Positions 61,644-64,000 of a stretch of DNA of 64,000 nucleotides are shown here, in pieces. The stretch's first letter is position 1; each line of letters begins with the position of its first letter. This DNA is from Acidimicrobiaceae bacterium. GTDB lineage: Bacteria > Actinomycetota > Acidimicrobiia > Acidimicrobiales > JAUTXP01. The notes beneath the pieces were generated by a model, which ran no database searches, was not told where the DNA came from, and worked only from the letters and a program-made list of their open reading frames with translations. The stretch lies in the NCBI GenBank assembly GCA_030837965.1, contig JAUTXP010000030.1, positions 22,525 to 86,524 on the forward strand, in the 5' to 3' direction. The position numbers and the translations under genes are program-made.

Positions 61644-62848
61644 GGTTCGCTCCGTACTCGGGCGCTGCGCACCACCAGCGCGGCCGCGGCCAGCAGCAGG
61701 CCGAGCATCACCGCCACCGACCGGCCCGTCACCGGCAGGGTCTGGTCCGACGCCGCGGCTGCAGCCACCCCGCCGCCCACGGTCTCGCCCGTGGCCGCGG
61801 CCCGCAGCAGCGACGTGCAGCCGGGCACGGGAGGCACGGCGGGCAGCTCCTTGGGCGGGTTGTACTGGGCGGGCTTGTTCTGGCTGCTGTTGGTCAGGCC
61901 CACCCTGATCCAGCGCCCGTCGGGCTCGACATCGGTGGCATCGAGCAACTGCTGAAAGGCGGTGGGGCCCTTCTCCAACAACGTCCGCACCTCGGCCAGC
62001 CGCCGGGGCGACGTGGTCTCGTCCACCAGCACCTCGAGGATGCTGAGGGTGCAGTCCAGGTTGCGCTTCTGGTTGGACACCACGTCGGCCGTCTGGCCCA
62101 GGAACCGCGAGCCGCGGTCGAGCAGCACGGTGGTGTCGCCCGAAGCCTGGCGCAGCGTGGCCGCCACTTGCTCCAAATCGGTGAGCGACTGGCCCAGCGA
62201 GCCTCGGTGCTCGGCCACCACGTGGGTGAGCTTGGTCTGGTTGGCCAGCAGCCGGTCGAGCGACTCGGTCTTGGTGGCCAGCGTGGACGACAGCCGGTCG
62301 CCCGACTCCGTCAGCGTGCGCAGGGCGTCGGCCCTTCCGTGCAGGCCCACCGCCAGCTCGTGCAAAACCGTCTGCACGTCCTCGGGCGGGATGGAGCTGA
62401 TCAGGTCGCTGGCCGAGCGCAACAGCTCGGAGAACTCGAGCGGCACCGACGTGTGTTCGATCGGGATCAGCGCGTTCTTGGCCAGATAGGGGCCGCCGCC
62501 GGTGAAGCCCTGGGGCGGCTCGAAGTCGACGTAAGGCTCCCCCACCACCGACTTGCGCAGGACGGCCGCGCTCGACCCTTGGGGCAACTGCAGGGTCCGC
62601 TTCACCTTCATGCGCACCCGCACGCCGCCCGGCCTGCGCGCCACCCGCGTCACCACGCCATAGGGCACCCCGCGATAGGTGACTTCGGCGTTGTTCCCCA
62701 CCCCGAAGGCGTTGGCGAAGTCGGCCTGAAGGCTGTACGGCTTCTCGAGTTGGTCGACGCTCACGATGGACCTGACCGCCCACGTCACCATGAGCAGGAA
62801 GAGGAAGGTGAAGAACACCAAGTTCAACAGGACGCGGCGGTTTCTCAT
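61640..62848 (-). CDS. MCE/MlaD-family protein (MceF-like) with a C-terminal LPVTG signal
   Basis: A 402-residue protein. An N-terminal membrane helix (about 6-26, LLNLVFFTFLFLLMVTWAV) precedes the MCE domain (about 40-120, AEVTYRGVPYGVVTRVARR) and a long helical region (about 140-300). The C-terminal end has LPVTG at about 371-375, a hydrophobic stretch (VAVMLGLLLAAAALVV) and Arg residues, the layout of a sortase signal, unusual for an Mce protein. It is last but one in the operon. Mce proteins form lipid-transfer tubes. Confidence 0.84.
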   Translation of the reverse strand: MRNRRVLLNLVFFTFLFLLMVTWAVRSIVSVDQLEKPYSLQADFANAFGVGNNAEVTYRGVPYGVVTRVARRPGGVRVRMKVKRTLQLPQGSSAAVLRKSVVGEPYVDFEPPQGFTGGGPYLAKNALIPIEHTSVPLEFSELLRSASDLISSIPPEDVQTVLHELAVGLHGRADALRTLTESGDRLSSTLATKTESLDRLLANQTKLTHVVAEHRGSLGQSLTDLEQVAATLRQASGDTTVLLDRGSRFLGQTADVVSNQKRNLDCTLSILEVLVDETTSPRRLAEVRTLLEKGPTAFQQLLDATDVEPDGRWIRVGLTNSSQNKPAQYNPPKELPAVPPVPGCTSLLRAAATGETVGGGVAAAAASDQTLPVTGRSVAVMLGLLLAAAALVVRSARVRSEP

Positions 62849-62855
62849 CGGCTGC

Positions 62856-63839
62856 TCACGGGACTGGGAGGACTGGGGGTTGGGGCGGCGGGCAGGTCGT
62901 CTCGCGGGGGTCGAGGTCGCATGGGATGGCCCACATGTAGACCTGGGTGAAGTCGCCAGGGATGATCTCGGGCAGGCCGATGAAGAAGCGGTCGACCCAG
63001 TCCAGCAGGCTGCTGATCTGGCCTGTGCTCTGGGCGGCCACGGCCACGATGGCCGAGAGCTGCTTGATCTGGCGGTCGATGTCGAGCCGGTACTTGTCCA
63101 GGCTCACGTTCTGCACGCGGGCCAGGCGGGCCAGCTTGTCCAGCGCGTTGACGACCTTGTCCCTGTTGTCGGCCAGGACCTTGGTGGTGTCGGCCAGGTT
63201 GTCGAGCAAGGCGGCCAGGTCGCCCGAGCCCTGGGCCAACGTGGACGTCGTCCGGTCGAGCGCGTCGATCAGGGACTGGATGGTCTTGGTCTTCTCCGCG
63301 AACGTGGCGCTGATGGTCGTGAAGTCCTCGATCAGCGAGCGCAGCTCGGCCTCTCGCCCGCCGAAGCCCTCGGCCCCGGTCTGGATCAACGTGGCCACGT
63401 CGCCCGCGGTGATGGACCCCAGGACGGTGACCGCCTCCTGGGCCACGAACTCGAGTTCCGGGGCCTCCCCCGTGTCGGTGACGATGTCGCCGTCGCGCAG
63501 GAACGGGCCTTGCGTGGGCTCGCCCTTGGCCCGCAGCTCGATGAACTTCTCGCCCAGCAGCGACGTCGTGCGCACCAGGGCCTGCGAGTCGCGGGGCACC
63601 TTGATCCCCTTGCGCAGGTGCAGGCGAACCCGGGCCTTGAAGCCGTCGGTCAACTTGATCTCGCCGATGGACCCGACCCGCACGTCGGCGATCTGCACGC
63701 CGCCCCGCGACTGGAGGTCGCCCACGTCGTCGAAGGTGGCGATGACGTCGTAGCCGCCGCCGCTGCACGCGGCCAGCATGGGGCTGAGCACGGCCAGCGC
63801 GGCCAAGGCGGCCAGGTGCCTTCGCGCCCTCATCCTCAT
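62856..63839 (-). CDS. MCE-family lipoprotein (MceE-like)
   Basis: A 327-residue protein with a lipoprotein signal peptide ending in the lipobox LAAC (Cys25), followed by the MCE domain (VQIADVRVGSIGEIKLTDGF, RTTSLLGEKFIELRAKGEPT) and a helical tail (LIDALDRTTSTLAQGSGDLA and onward). In mce operons the fifth gene, mceE, encodes the lipoprotein, so the place fits. ATG 63839 is preferred; it overlaps the stop of the preceding gene (ATGA). It precedes the MceF-like gene by 7 nt. Confidence 0.86.
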   Translation of the reverse strand: MRMRARRHLAALAALAVLSPMLAACSGGGYDVIATFDDVGDLQSRGGVQIADVRVGSIGEIKLTDGFKARVRLHLRKGIKVPRDSQALVRTTSLLGEKFIELRAKGEPTQGPFLRDGDIVTDTGEAPELEFVAQEAVTVLGSITAGDVATLIQTGAEGFGGREAELRSLIEDFTTISATFAEKTKTIQSLIDALDRTTSTLAQGSGDLAALLDNLADTTKVLADNRDKVVNALDKLARLARVQNVSLDKYRLDIDRQIKQLSAIVAVAAQSTGQISSLLDWVDRFFIGLPEIIPGDFTQVYMWAIPCDLDPRETTCPPPQPPVLPVP

Positions 63840-64000
63840 CCGAGCACTCCTGCGAACCAGTGGGCGACGCGGGCCAGTCGAGACGAAGACGACCGATGAC
63901 CGGCCGACGAGGCCGGAACCGCCGACCACCGCGGCGACGGTCTGCGGGGTGCCGCGGGGGCCACCACCGGGTCGACCGTTGCGGGCTGCGGGCGGCCCGC
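63836..64000 (-). CDS. Probable MceD-like protein, C-terminal fragment
   Basis: The frame is open from the window edge to TGA at 63838-63836 and encodes a Pro/Ala/Ser/Arg-rich tail (AGRPQPATVDPVVAPAAPRR...VAHWFAGVLG). The stop overlaps the MceE-like ATG. Pro-rich tails are common on MceC/MceD proteins and position in the operon suggests mceD, but no MCE domain is in view. Confidence 0.5.
   Translation of the reverse strand, partial: AGRPQPATVDPVVAPAAPRRPSPRWSAVPASSAGHRSSSSRLARVAHWFAGVLG

Overview
The window is a high-GC (roughly 70%), gene-dense stretch with many GTG/TTG starts, stop/start overlaps and long shadow open frames. Gene content and order point to Actinomycetota. From memory of the families, two blocks follow the order known in Mycobacterium tuberculosis: recN-steA-mctB ... 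pyrG-Nudix ... scpA-scpB-rluB ... cmk ... der (Rv1696-Rv1713 region), and pgsA-DUF881-DUF1290-DUF881-gcvH-garA-ftsR-DUF151-merR (Rv1822-Rv1830 region). The two-subunit glycine dehydrogenase and several lineage-specific proteins make a deep branch such as Acidimicrobiia plausible, but this is inference.

Layout. 1-7570: end of recN, then steA, an MctB-like gene, a MurJ-like flippase, a 976-residue fusion of a glycosyltransferase 2 domain with an alkaline-phosphatase-like membrane protein, and a MraY/WecA-like transferase, all overlapping or nearly so. This looks like an envelope-glycan module tied to cytokinesis. 7649-13838: MFS transporter, pyrG, Nudix, alanine dehydrogenase, DksA-type protein, site-2 protease, HD protein. 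13918-20982: trpS (minus), then scpA, scpB, rluB, aroH, tyrA, aroA, cmk, plsC. 21062-29473: HD protein and ispH (minus), DUF512 protein, der, a PP2C phosphatase, an acyl-CoA carboxylase beta subunit, an HMG-CoA-lyase-like protein and a zinc-ribbon membrane protein. 29637-29714: tRNA-Pro(GGG), then a decayed secreted-protein gene and a lipoprotein. 31558-36892: CsbD and coiled-coil proteins, a hydrolase-like/adenylate cyclase fusion, two DJ-1 family genes and an F420-type oxidoreductase. 37041-52026: GT-C-like membrane protein, pgsA, a GDP-mannose-pyrophosphorylase-like fusion, DUF881/DUF1290 genes, gcvH, garA, ftsR, hpt, DUF151 nuclease, merR, gcvT, gcvPA, gcvPB; the whole glycine cleavage system except its lipoamide dehydrogenase lies here. 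52189-60886: mixed small genes, a response regulator beside a tyrosine recombinase, crotonase, Nudix, GNAT, UspA and an acidic DUF4193 protein. 60942-64000: the end of an mce operon (minus).

Structure beyond the genes. Four dispersed repeat families are visible: (A) hairpins TTTTCCACAGCA..TGCTGTGGAAAA at 13876, 21006 and, decayed, 46821; (B) ~45-bp palindromes TCTGGAGGACAT..ATGTCCTCCAGA at 38895, 52566 and 59905; (C) CGAACTGAGCCTGACAAGAAG at 7610, 22814 and 54816; (D) a 21-bp-period palindromic repeat inside the coding sequences of der, gcvPA and gcvPB. About twenty genes have a TANNNT hexamer 6-9 nt before the start codon and no evident Shine-Dalgarno sequence, which suggests pervasive leaderless transcription. 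Short tandem duplications have multiplied start or stop codons at three places (50511, 53438, 59862).
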